Shown here piece by piece: positions 24,441-37,400 of a stretch of DNA of 64,000 nt. The stretch spans positions 9,852,001 to 9,916,000 of the forward strand of contig BSYO01000003.1 of the NCBI GenBank assembly GCA_033239525.1, read 5' to 3'. The stretch is from Nepenthes gracilis. Lineage: Eukaryota; Streptophyta; Magnoliopsida; Caryophyllales; Nepenthaceae. The notes beneath the pieces were generated by a model that made no database searches, was not told the DNA's origin, and saw only the letters and a list, made by a program, of their open reading frames with translations. Each line of letters opens with the position of its first letter. Within the stretch, counting starts at the first letter, position 1. A program made the translations under genes and the position numbers.

Positions 24441-25165
24441 TCGAGCGCTCATTAAGATGGCCTCAAGCCTAGTACCATCGGAAACGATACCCCTCGAGTG
24501 CGCCTTGAGTGCTCTCCCTCTAAATTTGGTGCTTCAAATCTTGGTTCCGTATCAGTATAGTACCATATGATATCATTTGAACCACCAAATGACACGTCAA
24601 TGAGTATGGGTTTACACGGAGGTGACTCACAATCCAATAAAGGATTCTGAAGAAACTCCACTATGTTCAAGTCCATGAGTGCCCAAGTCTCAAACAGAAA
24701 TTATGTGATAGTAATGGCAAGTGCACAACCAACGGGGCCAAATTGACCACAAGCAACAAGAGGAATGAAGTAAAGGTTTAAAACTACAAGCTGGTCAAGG
24801 GCCAAATGACCACATGCTTATCTATCTTGGAGCTTCTACTGGGATTATATTTCAATGTTATATTTTAGTAAGTATTATAGAATAAAAACTGGTCTTTTTT
24901 TTCATATTATAAGTCTTAAAAATCTCAAATTTAAACTCTTTTAAACTTTATATATAGTAATCTTAAACAACAATTTCTATAAAAATCACTTAAATTTGTA
25001 TTTTAGGTGCCAACTTTACTATTGGCCAATATATAATTTATATATAAATCTAGTAAAAAAGGAGATTAACATATGGGATAGAGAGAGGGACAACCATCCC
25101 AACGTACTTCAATCACTTTTGTTTTAACTCAATATTATTGAGCCACGGTTGCTTACCACGAACCA
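24441..25165. other. Unassigned sequence left of the second gypsy element
   Basis: Contains a minus-strand open frame of 74 codons (24452-24676) that I do not recognise. Composition at 24420-24800 is less AT-rich than around it, which suggests a different origin, perhaps more of the copia remnant. Confidence 0.35.
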
Positions 25166-25842
25166 AAATACCCAAATATTATTATACATTCTGTAATTAT
25201 TTTACCTAATTTTTTAAAATGTAAATCTAAAACCAATTATTATTCAATGACAAACCCAAACCGACACCAAAATATGAACTTGTATTAAATACCTTTAAAC
25301 GGTTCGAATAATAATATAATAAAGATCCAATCGTATAACTCAAAAGTCACACTTGAAAAAATTACGAGTATCGTCAATTATTTAACTTCAAATTATAAGT
25401 GAAGAAAAACATCTTACTAATATCAAAATATCAAATTTAAACAATTTCAATAGTACTGATCATGCTTAAAATATCGCTATCATCATTGACTAGTGATATA
25501 AAATATTCAAATATTATTCTATAATCTGTAATTAATTTACCTAATTTTTTAAAATTCAAACCTAGAACCAATTATTTATTCAACGACTTAAACCCAAATT
25601 GGCACTAAAATTTGAACCTGTATCAAATACCTTTAAACGGTTCGAACAATAATATAATAGAGATCCATTCATATAACTCAAAAGCCACACCCAAAAGTAA
25701 CTATAAGCATCACCAACTATTTAACCTCAAATTATAAGTGAAGAAAAATATCTTACTAATATCAAAATATCAAACTTAAACAATTTCAATAGTACTTATC
25801 ATGCTTAAAACATCGCCATCATCATTAACTAATGGTGATATG
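25166..25842. repeat. Tandem duplication of about 337 bp inside the left LTR
   Basis: Unit 1 starts near 25170 (CAAATATTATTATACATTCT) and unit 2 near 25507 (CAAATATTATTCTATAATCT). Both run through CTTTAAACGGTTCGAA and AATATCAAAATATCAAA to CATCATCATTGACTAG or CATCATCATTAACTAA. The right LTR has only one copy, so the duplication arose after or independently of integration. Confidence 0.8.
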
Positions 25843-26024
25843 AAGATTTACCCAAATAAAAATACAATTAAAACATCTTACAACTAAATTCTCAATGCCT
25901 TCTCACGATCCAAAACTTTGCACATTGTACTATGCCCACTAATTTTGAAATCTAGTAAAAATAGATGTAAGAATAAGTGTAACGCTCTTTAACACATATA
26001 TAGTTTCATATGTGGCTATATATC

Positions 26025-27037
26025 TGATGGGTACGTCAGTAATGGGCTTGCCCAAAAAAAAATGACGGCCCAGAATCGCTACGGCCCATTTACGTTAGGA
26101 CGGTCAACGCCCCGCATTGACCAATTGGAAGCCAATGAAGACGGAGAAATCAGGATGGACAACTTGGACGGCCAACTTTCAAGACAGTTAACACTTCTGT
26201 TGACTGAAATCTTGATCGCTTGAAGACCAAGCTTGACGCAGCCCAAGCCCAACTTGGCCCATGCATCTGTCCATGACTAGCAACGGTCTTCTTCTCTGAT
26301 TGCGTGCTCCTCACAAAGGCAATCCATTCAGTAATGGTCATCAGCAAAACCAACATGCATCCCTAAAGGAAGGCGCTAGAATCCTCTCATTATCTGATAC
26401 TAACCCTAACGGTTACAAAAGCGCAGAAGGAAGGTAATCAAGGCAGCGGCCGTTACTGCCACAAAAACTCTCCACCAAAAGAGAAAACAATCCCAACAGA
26501 ATACGAAAATCAAGCCCTTCTACATAATGAAGGCTGCCCAGGGCAACGCCTATAAAAGTCCACGAAGCTTTCACTCCAAGACACGCCTTTTAGACACGCT
26601 TAAATTTGCTCGCAAATACTTGCATACTCCAACGATCTTACGCCCTCAGTTATTCACACTTACTCACGAGAAGCTATCTTTTGTAAAGTTTTCACGCTTT
26701 AAGGAGTGCAATCCTGACTCTCTCTACTATCGTTACTTTCCACACCATCTTTTGCAAAGTTTACGTTTCTCAAGGGCCTTAAAGCCTCTCTCGATGAGAG
26801 CACACACCCATCTCAACACTCTCCGCATTTTCACCGCTTTTGTTACTTTTACCTTTCAAACTCGAAGACTGTTTACTAATTTGAGCGTCGGAATATTTTC
26901 GATGGGACAACACCCTGTCGACGTCTGACCTCTTATTCTTAGTTGTGATGTGCATGATCCAAACTCAGCGGATGAAAACGGATTCAGACGATCTACTCGA
27001 CTCAAATCTGTTCGAAACTTATATTCATGACGCATCA
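26025..27037 (+). mobile_element. Solo gypsy LTR nested in an older LTR
   Basis: A 1013-bp unit beginning TGATGGGTACGTCAG and ending TTCATGACGCATCA, with 5-bp terminal inverted repeats TGATG/CATCA. It is flanked by the identical 5-bp target duplication ATATC (26020-26024 and 27038-27042). A TATA-like CCTATAAAAG lies near 26550. Its final 160 bases resemble the end of the LTR at 62.1-63.25 kb (TTGAGCG.CGGA.TATTTTCG and the last ACGCATCA), so both belong to one family. No internal domain is present, as expected after LTR-LTR recombination. Confidence 0.9.
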
Positions 27038-28399
27038 ATATCAAACAAAATATATTAAGATAATGTCATTATCAAAATTTTAAAATGATGATATAATATT
27101 AATTTTTAATAAATCAAGCAAAAAACAAATACTAATAGTGAAATATTAAAATTATACAAATATAGAAATCATGACAAAATCATGCTAACATATAAATGGC
27201 CAATGATTAATAATAACATCACCAATAAATGATAAATATTAAAGTTAGGGCTATAATTATTTTTTATAGTCAAATGCTATGTGCCATTATTCACGACCGT
27301 AGGTAGGTTAATTACATCTTATTCCCTATAGTTAGGATCAAATGCTAATTTTTTAGTCGTAAATATTATGTTTGACCTTTGATTGACTAAAATATATATG
27401 ACATATCCAAATATATTTTATTATTTTTTTATAATGGTCCTTACTTAATCAAATTAATTATTCTATTTAAATACAAATATATCCTTTCATCGTAGTTAAT
27501 ATAGAGCTTTTCTTTATTTTTTTCCTTATCAAATATATGAAAAGCAAAAATAATGAAGCAAAAATTATGTACAGGTAAAAATTTTTATATATAATTTAAA
27601 AACATACAACACCAACTGTTCTGAAATCTCTAAAGTTTAATACAATTTATCTAATTTGGTCAACTTCTTTCAATTATAAAACCTGCATGATTGTTATGTG
27701 AGAATCTAAGAAATGTAGAATTATATATATATATAATTTGAAGACTTATGAGAACATAAATATAGAATTTTAATATTTTAACATAATATGCATGAATTTA
27801 AGATAAATATTGTATAAAATATTATAAAATAAGAATATAATTATATACTTGTAAGGTCTAAAATAGTTTCAATACAAAAACAATACATATATGAATATTT
27901 AGAATAAAAATACTTAAGAATTGTAAACAAGATTAGCAATAAAAGAAAAAAAGATTTAGATGTATTTACATTCACTTGATTTTAGCAAAATATTTATTGA
28001 TTTCATCTTAAATATTTCTTCTCCTTTTTCTCCATTATTTTTCTTTTTTTTCCTCTTCATTTTCTCTCTTCCCCTGCAAATTTTTAGTAGAAATGAGCCA
28101 AAATCAACAAATGAGTCTATTTATAAAAAAAAATTAACGCATATGTGCAACCCAGTGTGGATCAGACATTGATGTTAAATCTGTATTACGTATGAACGTC
28201 CCTCAAACGTCAACATTTTAGCCTAAACATGCATATGCACTGCTCAAAAACATTTCAAGCGTGGATATTTTGTCTAAAAGATATTCATGTGTGAGTCATA
28301 TATACATCAAATACTACTCAACCAAAATTATCTCAATCCGAAACAATTTTTGATTTACAGCCTCAATTAAAATTAAAAAATTATTTAATTTAGTTAAAT

Positions 28400-31300
28400 T
28401 AATCATTATTAAATTTATCTTTTTGGATTCACACGTTATATTTTGCCCCTTCTTATAAAGATTTCATGTCTAAAATTTCATGTGCCTCAACAAGAAAATA
28501 AATGTGGATATTTTTTTCAAATTTTACCCTCTCTCTCCTAAGTTGTCTCTTTAGAAAAATTGATTCTTCTATAAAAACATTTACCAATAGAATGACCTTG
28601 GTACGATGTGTTTGATCTTGTCCCTGCAAAATCTAAATCGATTCTTTGACATGGAATAATTTTCTATTATTCTTCAACTATTTATGTTCAACAATATGCA
28701 AGGAATCGTTGATATATTTTCGGAGTATCGATACATAGAACATATTGTTGACATTTTCTAGATTTGGAGGCAGAGCTAATCAATATGCCACATCTTTAAT
28801 CTTTTTCGAAATTTAAAAAGACCCAATAAATCTTAGTTTTAATTTTCCTTTAAACCCAAATTGAGAGTCTTAGTTCGATGAGAATATATTAAAAAATATA
28901 TAATCACTGACTTTAAAACTCAACTTTGATCTCCTAGAATCCTTATTATTCTTTTTGTCAGCTCTAAGTAACTTTTAGCCAATCTCAGATCAAATTAATC
29001 TAGTTAAGTTTCTTCTAAATCAGTTTTTATCCCAAAAGTCTTTTATCCCTGATTTCCTTCCAATAAATTGAGGAATGACAATTTTTTCCATATAGCACTT
29101 TAAAAGAGGTCATATTGATACTCGCCTAATAACTATTATTGTAGGCAAACTCAGCTAGTGGAAATTGATCGTTCCAATTTTCCTTTATTTTCAATATTGA
29201 AGCCCTCAACATATCTTCTAAATTTTGGATCGTCCATTCCAATTATCCCTATGATAAGTTATGCTAAACTTCAAGTTATTACCCAATTTTTAATATAAAT
29301 TTTCTAAAATTTAGAGATAAACCTTGAATCTCAATCTAATACGATAGAAATTGGGATTCTATGAAGCCTCACTACTTAATTAATATACAGTCTCACTAAT
29401 CGGTCTCTTGAAAATATCATTCAAATTGTAATGAAATAGGCTAATTTGGTTATCCGATCAATGATTATCCAAATTGTATCATGATTTCTCAAGGTCTTCA
29501 ACAAACCTATTATAAAATCTATCAACATGTGCTCCCACTTTTAACTAAAGGTTAGCACTGGTTGCAAAAGACTCAATGGCTTCTTATAGTCAATTTTTAC
29601 TTGTTGACAAATCATATATCTTCTTATATAGGTTACAATTTCTCTCTTCATATTAAACTACCAAAAGATTTTTCATAAGTCTGAATACATCTTATTAATT
29701 TTTAATTGGATAGTGTACTTAATCGATGAGCCTCATTCAAAATTTTTTCATTCAATTTCTTAATATTGGAAACATATTTTCGATCTTGAAACCTTAAAAC
29801 TCCATCAACTTGAATATTAAAATCAACCCTGGACTCGCTGTTTAGATCTTTAGCTTTATCTACCAAGAATAGATCATTCATTTTGCATTTCTTTAATTTT
29901 CTCCTTTATCTCTGATCGCATCTTAAAATACAACATAATCATCCACGCATCTTGGAAATGTCTTTTGATATCATTTTCCTTTATACTATCAAATATCTCC
30001 ATTTTCTTCATCTTTAAATGAGCTATTTAATTTATTGTCTTGTGACTCAAGGTACCTACTACTATATTTGCCTTCCCTAATAGATAATAAATATCATAGA
30101 CGTAGTCCTTCAAGAGATCCATCTACCCCTTTTATCATATATTCAGATTCTTGTGAAAAAACATATATATTTCAAACTCTTATGGACCAAATACTCTAAG
30201 AATCTCTTTCTGTACAGATAATATCTTTAAATTTTCAATGTAAAAATTATGGCCATTAACTCCAGGTCATGTGTCAGGAAATTCTTTTTATACATATTCA
30301 GTTACTTTAATCATATACAATTATTCTCTCATGTTGTCTTAATACACATCCCAATCAATTTCTTAATGCAACATAATAAATTACGAATCTACCAAAATTT
30401 TCCAAAATTGCTAGGATGAGGGCAATCATTAGACGATCTTTTAATTTTTGAAAACTTTTTTCACATTCTTCATTCCAATAAAAATTTACCTTTTTCTATG
30501 TAAGACCGATCAACAATATTACAATCCTTAAGAAATCATCTATAAATCTTCGATAATAATTAGCTATCTTGAGAAAAATTTAAACTTTCATTACACTTGC
30601 CGGTCAATGCCAATTCATTACAAATTTAATCTTCTTAGGGTCGACCAAAATGTCGCCATTTGAAATCACATAGCCCAAAAATATTACCTTTTTAATCCAA
30701 AATTTAGACTTCTTTAACCTTCCATATATCATTCTCTCCCAAAATGTTTGCAGGATAATCCTCAAATATGTCTCATACTCATAACTCTTCGAATATATCA
30801 AAATATTATTAATAAACACTATCATAAATTCATCCATGTAGAGTTGGAATACTTAATTCATCAAATCTATAAATATTATAGAGATATTAGTTAACCCAAA
30901 AGGAATTACCAAAACTTATAATGGTGATATCTCATTCGAAAAGCGGTTTTTACCACATCATTCTTCTTAATCTTTAACTTATGATAGTCTAATCACAAAT
31001 CAATCTTTGAAAATACTTAAACCATTTACAATTGAACAAACAAATTATCTATCGTCTACAATGAGTATTTATTTCGTATGATTTTCTTATTCAACTCATG
31101 ATAATTTATATACAGCCTCATAAATCTATTTTTTTATTTACAAATAATACCGGTACACCCTAAGATGTTACACTTGATTGAATCAAACCCTTCTATAATA
31201 ATTCTTACAATTGCTTTTTCAACTCTTTGAATTTTAAAAATATACAAAACTTTAGACATTGGTATTGTTTTTGTATTATCTCTATCTCAAACCTGATCTT

Positions 31301-32930
31301 TCGATTTAGTGATAAATCAAGAAGATCTTTTAAAAAAATTTCCTCAAACTCTCTCACCACAGAAATATTTTTGGCTGGCAGATTATAGCTCCCGATGGCA
31401 GTCACATGGGTTAGATATACTTGATACCTGCCTCTTATTAAATAACATGTATACATGTTTAAAATCATATAGGTTGATTGTTTTTATTTTATTTCTTAAA
31501 ACTAAGGGTTCATAACCCGGAATCGCAAAATAATTTCTCTTGTAAAAATAATCTACACTAGTATAGGAACATGCCAACAAATTCATGTCTAAAATTATAT
31601 CGAAATCATACATATTTAACAAAATTAAATCTACAATTAATTCAAATTCATTCACCCAAATTATATACTTAGGGTATACATTATCTATTACTAAAGATGA
31701 ACCTATAGGTGTTGATACCATTAATGAAAAATCAATAATTCTATTAAAAAATTTAAACAACAAATAAATTTCAGGGATACAATGAGTGTGTCGACTCAGG
31801 ATCCAACAAAACATGTGTAGAAGTGTCAAAAATTATATGTTTACCTTCCACCACTGAAAGAAATACATCCATATTCTTGACTTTCACCACAAACGCTCCC
31901 TCTAAAGCACTTGGTTTTCTCATCGTTTGTCTTAAAGGGTAAGATAAATATTTGATGATGTGGCTGAATTGGTGATGGCTAAAGCACACTCCTGTTAACT
32001 TGTAGATAGCTTCCTTCTATGAATCTTTCCGCAATGTGGGCATATGTACTTTGATTGTTGCTAGCCCAGTGTACCCTAAAATTTAACTTATTTCTTCCTT
32101 TATCTAAAGATTTCAACATTTTGTGAGATCCTTCTAATCCTGAATTTTGGTCTCCTTAGCTTTTGCTCTTATTCCTAAAGAATTTCTCTATCTCTAACTC
32201 TTGCTTATATAGTATGGCTCAGTTTATAATTTCTCCGTACATCCTTAGCCTTAAAATCACCAGCTATTTTCAAATGATATTATTTAACCCTTACAAAAAC
32301 TTTCTTACTTTGTTCATGACAACTTGGGCAATATAACAAGCTAGTTCAATAAATTTAGCGTTATATTCCATTACTATCCTATTTCCTTTCTGCAACCATG
32401 CAAACTCATCAACTTTTTGTTTCCTCAAACTTATAGGAAAGTATATATCTAAGAATATTTCTAGGAATATATTCCATAAAATATGCTCATTTTCTAACCC
32501 CCAATATTGTTTTCTTTATGACCGACCAATGGCTTGTCTCTCTATAAAGTTTATAGGAGGTAATCTTAACTTTCATTTTATTCGAATAATCAATCACTTT
32601 AAAAAGCTTCTAAATCTATCGAATCCATACCCCACTTTCATCAAATCAAGTCATCCAAAAACTTCAATATTCACTCGATAAATCAATCATAAGCCATCAT
32701 CATAGCCCCTTGATTTACAACCACTGTCTCTAGAATTTCTAACCTCAGGGTTATCTCATCTATCACATCAGCCATACTTGTTGTAATGCCAAGGTATTCC
32801 TCCATATTAGGGTGCAAACTTGATCAGCCTTGTCTAACTAATACATTCAAATCTATCTCAAAACAATTCAACTAATTTAAATCATTAAATTGAATAGGAT
32901 ATTTTCCTTATAAGTTTCTCTATTAGTATC
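28400..32930 (-). pseudogene. gag-pol of the second gypsy element (broken)
   Basis: Minus-strand blocks are visible. The aspartic-protease region at about 31830-31200 contains STPIGSSLVIDNVYP and NMYDFDIILDMNLL, where functional relatives have DFDVILGMDWL. The reverse transcriptase at about 30840-30600 contains VFINNILIYSKS (active-site FIDD changed to FINN) and KVIFLGYVIS. An integrase zinc-finger and core start at about 29720-29480 contain MKREIVTYIRRYMICQQVK with frame breaks. Stops are frequent throughout. The mutated catalytic Asp pair alone indicates loss of function. Confidence 0.82.
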
Positions 32931-32954
32931 TTTGTCATAACTGTGCACCCCAAA

Positions 32955-33800
32955 CTGAAATATCTAAATATAATTTCATAATTTGTAATTATCTTACATG
33001 TTTTTTAAAACTAATATCACGACGTGAACCCATATCAAATGTTGTTAAATAATTAGAATAATAATATAATAAAGATCTAATTACATGATTAAAAAGACAC
33101 CTAAAAGTAGCTCCGAATATTACCAACAAACCTAAAACCATAAGGGAAATTATTTTATCAATATAAGAATATCAAACTTAAACAATTTCAATAATACTAA
33201 TCACAGTTACAGTATCGCCATCATCATTGACCGGTGGTTGTATACAGATTTAACAAAAATAAAAGCTGTAAATATGAAACTTTAAATTATGATACTATTA
33301 AAACATCCTACAACTAAACTCTCAAAATCTTCTCATGATCCGAAACTTCTTGTGAGGTACTGAACTCGCTAATCTAGAAGGTCAGAAAATAAAGATAAGA
33401 ATAAGATTAGTGTTCTGTAATATATATATATATATTTTTTCATATGTAAACATATACTAAACGAAACATATTGAGATAATGTACTGATCAAAATTTTAAA
33501 ATGTCAATAACATTAATACTAAACGAAACATATTGAGATAATGTACTGATCAAAATTTTAAAATGTCAATAACATTAATCTCGATAAATCATATGAAAAC
33601 CGAATACTAATTGTTCAATATGCCAAAACTATACTAATATATTAATCATGCCAAAATCATACTAATGTGTAAAGAATCAAAAATCGACGATAATTTCATC
33701 AACAAATAACAAATATTGAAATTTATGTTATAATTATTTTTACATAACCAAATCATATATATTATTATTCACAATCTGTGAATGGGTTGTCTATATATTA
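32955..33800 (-). repeat. Right (5') LTR of the second gypsy element
   Basis: Single-copy counterpart of the left LTR, about 845 bp, containing a perfect 62-bp tandem duplication at 33456-33579. I could not identify the primer-binding site next to it with confidence. Confidence 0.7.
33456..33579. repeat. Perfect 62-bp tandem duplication
   Basis: Two identical adjacent units (33456-33517 and 33518-33579) begin ACTAAACGAAACATATTGAG and end AATAACATTAAT. The left LTR has one diverged copy, so this is a recent local duplication in the right LTR or an assembly artefact. Confidence 0.95.
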
Positions 33801-34446
33801 TTTTCCAAACCACTAAACCCAATAATCGGCATACCAAATGTTTGTTAGGAGATGTTAATGCATTCAAAATGTTGAACCAAAAGTTGTCATATATAGTCTG
33901 TCTAATATCCACATCAGAATAATTAAGAGATATATTTTTTGGCACTTTTAAAAAAATTTGAGTGATATAATAGCTTTTTATTTAATAATTAAATCAATTA
34001 ATATAAATAAATATGATATTATATTTTACTATTATTACTATATGCTATCCACAATTATTATGGGTTGGACGAGCAAAAGCCCTAGGGCTAGTGTTTAATG
34101 TAGCCCCTCATGTAACAAACTAATCAAACTGGAGGGTAAATAATTTTTAAAAATAATATTTATATATTTATATGTATCATATTATCAAGATTTATGTAAA
34201 GAAAGAGATAAAAAATTAAAATTAAAATAAGATAAAATTTATATTAAATTTTTATAATTTTAATATAAATTATATCTATAATAAATTCATAAATAATGTT
34301 TTTAATATCCGAATTACTCAGCCGCATGCTAACGACGCACGCAGTTCAAGTTGCAGAACGCCAAACGGTGCTCGTTCCGCCGTTCGGAGGACAAAAGAAC
34401 CACTCCGTCGAACTGCAAAGTCTCAGTCTTTCGAAGAAGGGAAGAC
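33801..34446 (+). promoter_or_regulatory. Upstream region of ELP2
   Basis: AT-rich to about 34300, then a more GC-balanced stretch that probably holds the transcription start and 5' UTR. CCCTAGGGC and GTAGCCCC motifs occur at 34080-34120. No TATA box could be assigned securely. Confidence 0.4.
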
Positions 34447-37400
34447 ATGACTGTGAGCAGGTGCGAAGCCGAAAGAGTATTTATAGGCGCAGGATGCAAT
34501 AGAATCGTGAACAACGTATCTTGGGGCGCCTGTGATTTGGTGGCCTTTGGTGCGCAGAACGCTGTCGCTATTTTCTGCCCCCAGGTTCTCCTTTCCCCTC
34601 CCTCTCTCTTCTCCCTGTTCCAACCAATCTTAAATAGTACGATCGATCGACGTTTTACTTTTCATGTTGTCTGATTGATGGGTTTGGTATGAACGTTCTA
34701 CTTGTTCCAATTTGCAGACAGCACAGATTTTGACTACACTGCCGGGGCATAAGTCTTCCGTCAACTGCACCCATTGGCTTCCCAGCAACAAATTTGCATT
34801 CAGAGGTGCACCATTTCAAGATCGCTATCAGTTTTTTTTTTTTTTTTGCTTTTTCGAATTTCAATTGGCGTCAAGTTTCAAACTATTCAGATTATAAAAA
34901 TTTTTGAGCTGTCAGATTAGCTCGAATCATGTCACAACCCGGACAGCTCGATGCACACAATTCCGCCACCTGGTGTCCTCCCTGCTCTCCTATTTTGATC
35001 TGTTAGCATATTTATACTCCTCAAGTTGACCCCCTCACTAAAAAGACACTCAAAAGGATTGATTGCCCAATGCTTGAAGTGCTTGAATCTTGGCTTCTGG
35101 CAATATATAGACTGTGTTTGGTTTGACTGCTCCTGAGGAAATATTTTCTTCTCAAATTCCTTTGTTTGGTACGAAGGATATAAAGACTGGAAAAAAATTC
35201 TCGAATGATAAGCAAATTCCATATACCGAAGGAAATTGATTTCTTTTCTGAGGTAGTTGATTTCCATCACCGCCATTATTACAGCCATCACTTCCACTAG
35301 CACCATTGTCACCGCCTTCATATTCTCTGCCATCAGCTGCCTCGTAACTGTTGGGGTCATTCTCTTGTGGTGTTTGTGTCCGCGGACCAGTGGACACAAA
35401 TGTCCGGGGACTCCTCAGAGGTTCATGTCCGAGAGGTTGACATGGACGAGGACGTTTGGAGAAATCCGGAAACGTGTGTCCTCGGGGGCAGCTAGATGAA
35501 TTGGACGGGGACTACTCAAAGGTATCATGTCCGAGAGGTGGACATGGACGAGGACGCTGGAGCCTAGGCGTTGACTTTCTCTCTCTCGTAGGCCTGCTGC
35601 AGCGGCGTGTTGCAGGTGGACAGTTGACCCACTCCGATTGGACATTTGGGTGGCTTCAACTTCCAAGGTGGCAGGCCTGCCATTCTGACACGCAGGAGGC
35701 GTGCGGATGGCCATGGCAGACCTAAGGGGACATAGCCCTGCCACCCTACTGGCAGTGGGGTGGCTGGGTGGTTGGCCACGTGGCCCTCCCCTGGTATTAT
35801 AAATAGGCTACGTGAGATTGAGAAGATTGAGAGTGTGTGAGAGCTTGTGAAAGCAAGTGTGAGTGCATGTAAAGGCAAAAGGACTTTGTGAAGGATAAGA
35901 GAGGAGTGCACCACCGGTGAGAGAAGGGAGAAAGAGAAAAATTAGAGTGAAGAGAAAAGAGTGTGCTTTTCTCGGTTTGCTCAGGAGTGTTTTTCTTCTT
36001 TAACTTCTTGGGTGTGTAGCGGATACTCCCTTTTGGAGGTTTGTAACCCATTTCACATAGTGGATTTGCTGTTGCCTCAACTCCCGTGGTTTTTCCCCTC
36101 GGTTTCAGAAGGGTTTCCACGTTAAATTTGGTGTGTTTCTCTTTCCTTGTTGAGCGTCTGTCCGAGTGCTGTCCCTCTGTGTCCGAGTGTTTTGTCCCCT
36201 CGGTCATTGCGCCCGGGTGAACATTCTGTCCGAGCGCCCGTTTGCCCCAACAGTAACTGCGATAATTGCCACCACCAACACTACCTCCAAATACCCCCAC
36301 CAACTCCACTATCATTCTCCACCACTCCACCCCCGAAAAAAAAATTCTCAAATGAAAATAGCAATTTTTTTCCTAATCTTCTTTCATTTTGTTGAGAAAA
36401 ATCTCTCTTCGGATAATACTCCCGGTTGGAAACAGTTTTCAATCCAACCAAATGGATCCCGAATTCCAATGGAAAGTTTTATGTTTCTCACAAGAGTAGT
36501 TGTGTTATGGACAAAGTTGGTATACTTTCTCCCCTTTCCTCAATGTTTACTAGTTGCAAGCAGAACCATAGAGATTTGCAGGTTATAAGCTGTTTTTCTT
36601 ACGGCCATGTTCATCTATAATTCGTGTCATCTGGGAAGATGAGCTTTGATCCATTGGACTGCTAATATTCTTCATAGAAAAAGACCCAAAATCGTCATAG
36701 TTATGCTACAAAATGTGGACAGTGCACACATTTTTGCATCTGATCTATAAAGATCTTAAATTAGCCCCGCGGAGTCACAGTTTTATTAGTCTAACAATCA
36801 CTTTAGTCATTCAGCATGGCTGTTGTGCATGGAGACAACGCCTCATGGGTCTGAAAAGTAGGAAAGCCATTTTCTAAACGTTGTTGAGTTTCCAATTTAA
36901 AAATTCAAATCCAAAATGTATACATTGTACTGCCTGTGCAATGTGTTGTCTGTGCAAAATTTAATGACTCTCCCCATCTTTTTTTAATTTATTTGTATTT
37001 TGTGTATGTGGTGTCAATTAGAGGAAGAGAACTATGTTAACGTTTCAAAATTGATATTAAGAACATTATTCATCATGATCATAGTGAGTAGTTGCTTATT
37101 TCTTACAAATAAGTTGTTCATCTACAGCTAAGCAATTAGAACAGCATTTTCTACTATCTGGGGATGCTGATGGTGCCATTATCCTATGGGAATTCTCTCT
37201 TACAGACAAAAAGGTACTCTAGTAGCCTTTGATTGTGTATGGTATGGAAACTTACTTCAAGCAACTTAGGATTTACAGTTGTGCACTTAGCACTGACCCG
37301 TTACCAGTTGTTTTCAGATCAATGGTGTTTTGCATAACCCCTTAAAAACATGTCATTTTATTGTTTATGATAATTGTTATGTGCAATTATCTGCATGCTT

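Larger units (their letters stand above)
25166..27330 (-). repeat. Left LTR of the second gypsy element, interrupted
   Basis: This corresponds to 32955-33800. Sequence before 26020 aligns with the first half of the right LTR and sequence after 27042 aligns with its second half. The interruption is therefore the solo LTR and its target duplication. Confidence 0.7.
25166..33800 (-). mobile_element. Second Ty3/gypsy retrotransposon, old, minus strand, with a nested LTR
   Basis: The direct repeats flanking 27.3-32.9 kb match in order. Left and right copies share AATATCAAACTTAAACAATTT, CATCGCCATCATCATT, AAACATCTTACAACTAA (with changes) and TGATCAAAATTTTAAAATG (with changes). Between them, decayed minus-strand protease, reverse transcriptase and integrase readings occur in gypsy order. 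The left LTR is split by a 1013-bp solo LTR (26025-27037) and carries a tandem duplication of about 337 bp, so it is much longer than the right one. Ends are approximate. Confidence 0.82.

Noticed and set aside
34329..34674. Several ORFs overlapping ELP2 exon 1
   Set aside because: These are shadow frames. The exon 1 reading with a GT donor at 34585 is the only one that continues into ELP2 exon 2.
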